NCBI GenBank assembly: GCA_963738445.1 | Contig: CAVTWS010000004.1 | Span: 310,001-374,000 of the forward strand | Origin: CAVTWS01 sp963738445 | GTDB lineage: Bacteria > Actinomycetota > Acidimicrobiia > Acidimicrobiales > SHLQ01 | Direction: 5' to 3' | DNA: 64,000 nucleotides | In this document: one piece after another, positions 63,630-64,000 of the stretch | Position numbering within the stretch: the stretch's first letter is position 1 | How the letters are laid out: every line of letters starts with the position of its first letter | Position numbers and translations under genes: made by a program | The notes under the pieces: generated by a model | Seen by the model: the letters and a program-made list of their open reading frames with translations, nothing else | Database searches by the model: none | Told to the model about the DNA's origin: nothing

Positions 63630-63869
63630 TCAGGAGGCGATGGCGGTGAGGCGGCGGCGCTTGAGGATCCGACGGCGCTCCCGTTCGGAGCATCCGCCCC
63701 ACACCCCGTGCTCGATTCGATTCATCAGGGCGTATTCGAGGCACGGCACCTTTTCGGGGCACGTGGCGCAGATGCGTCGGGCGACCTCGACTCCCACGCC
63801 GTCGCTCGGGAAGAAGAGCGCCGGCGGTTTCTCGGCACAGTTACCCTTGGCCATCCACGTTGTGTCCAT
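63630..63869 (-). CDS. WhiB-family iron-sulfur transcription factor (WhiB1-like)
   Basis: 79 aa. Cluster cysteines are in GNCAEKP and ICATCPEKVPCLEY; the C-terminal patch HGVWGGCSERERRRILKRRR includes one more cysteine. The opening MDTTWMAKGNC matches WhiB1/WblE proteins, which are often essential and nitric-oxide sensitive. ATG 63869 is chosen because GGAGGA lies 5 bp before it; ATG 63881 would add four residues. It converges with tatA across a terminator hairpin. Confidence 0.93.
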   Translation of the reverse strand: MDTTWMAKGNCAEKPPALFFPSDGVGVEVARRICATCPEKVPCLEYALMNRIEHGVWGGCSERERRRILKRRRLTAIAS

Positions 63870-64000
63870 GCGGTCCTCCATGAGTTGGGCTGCCGCGCTG
63901 TGAGTAGTACGTACGGATCAGGGCGAAAGTTCCGGTAAATCCTGCCCCGTCGCGAGCGGCTGCACACGTCACCCGGGTGAGCGGTTCCCCGCGACGGTAG

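Overview
The window is a GC-rich, densely coded actinobacterial chromosome segment. Two WhiB proteins, a DUF3039 protein, an F420-type luciferase-like oxidoreductase, a Mn/Fe superoxide dismutase, a DtxR-type repressor and a menaquinone-type SdhCAB all fit Actinobacteria. The many CoA/hotdog, amidohydrolase, epoxide-hydrolase and thiolase genes make an Acidimicrobiia-like (Ilumatobacter-type) organism the best guess; this is an inference from gene content only. I see no phage, transposase, CRISPR array, rRNA or tRNA.

Layout. 0-7 kb: STAS / superoxide dismutase / HATPase stress-signalling genes, an aminotransferase-omega-amidase pair, a protein with two TetR modules, a BKACE-type enzyme and a frameshifted CysQ-like gene. 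7-18.5 kb: DtxR regulator, secreted beta-propeller lipoprotein, a CocE-like esterase coupled to an enoyl-CoA hydratase, OsmC coupled to an LLM oxidoreductase, an amidohydrolase, a broken Nei-type glycosylase, a PadR-membrane protein pair and DUF4184. 18.5-25 kb: sterol-desaturase-like protein, an ECF sigma / membrane / ABC-ATPase operon, DUF3039-DUF2079, ParA and an SDR. 25-38 kb: a stand-alone HD protein resembling the C-terminal half of a CCA-adding enzyme, DUF2889, two PIN toxin-antitoxin pairs, MaoC and epoxide-hydrolase-like proteins, YaaA, thioesterase, SRPBCC, a lipoprotein, amidohydrolases, and a thiolase and a sulfotransferase with several frame breaks. 38-51 kb: cupin, PrmA, amidohydrolases, alpha/beta hydrolases, LMW phosphatase, an epoxide hydrolase, a 640-bp gene-poor gap with a gene remnant and hairpins, then sdhCAB and a GH2 glycosidase. 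51-64 kb: a multi-PAS/GAF GGDEF-EAL protein, a chelatase-like AAA ATPase with its likely VWA partner 4.5 kb away, CHAD, DUF2853, a GH1-like protein lacking the nucleophile, MaoC, PaaI, WhiB, TatA (58 aa) and a second WhiB.

Themes. Many neighbours overlap by ATGA/GTGA/TGATG junctions, implying translational coupling. Catabolic genes dominate: five amidohydrolase-2-type proteins, two MaoC-type hydratases, an enoyl-CoA hydratase, a thiolase, an SDR and several hydrolases suggest breakdown of lipids, steroids or cyclic compounds.

Two signals stand out that ordinary genes do not explain. (1) Three short tandem-repeat loci (23.4, 51.4 and 63.1 kb) share the core GTGYTGCTGGG followed by a GC-rich dyad; in two of them the repeat unit includes the stop codon of the adjacent gene. 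(2) Ten single-base frame breaks fall in six otherwise intact genes, concentrated at 16.1-17.2 and 35.3-36.3 kb; every broken frame resumes perfect family homology, so sequencing or assembly error is more likely than decay. A near-palindromic interspersed element (1.63-1.72 and 35.8 kb) and a double-TetR fusion are further points of interest.
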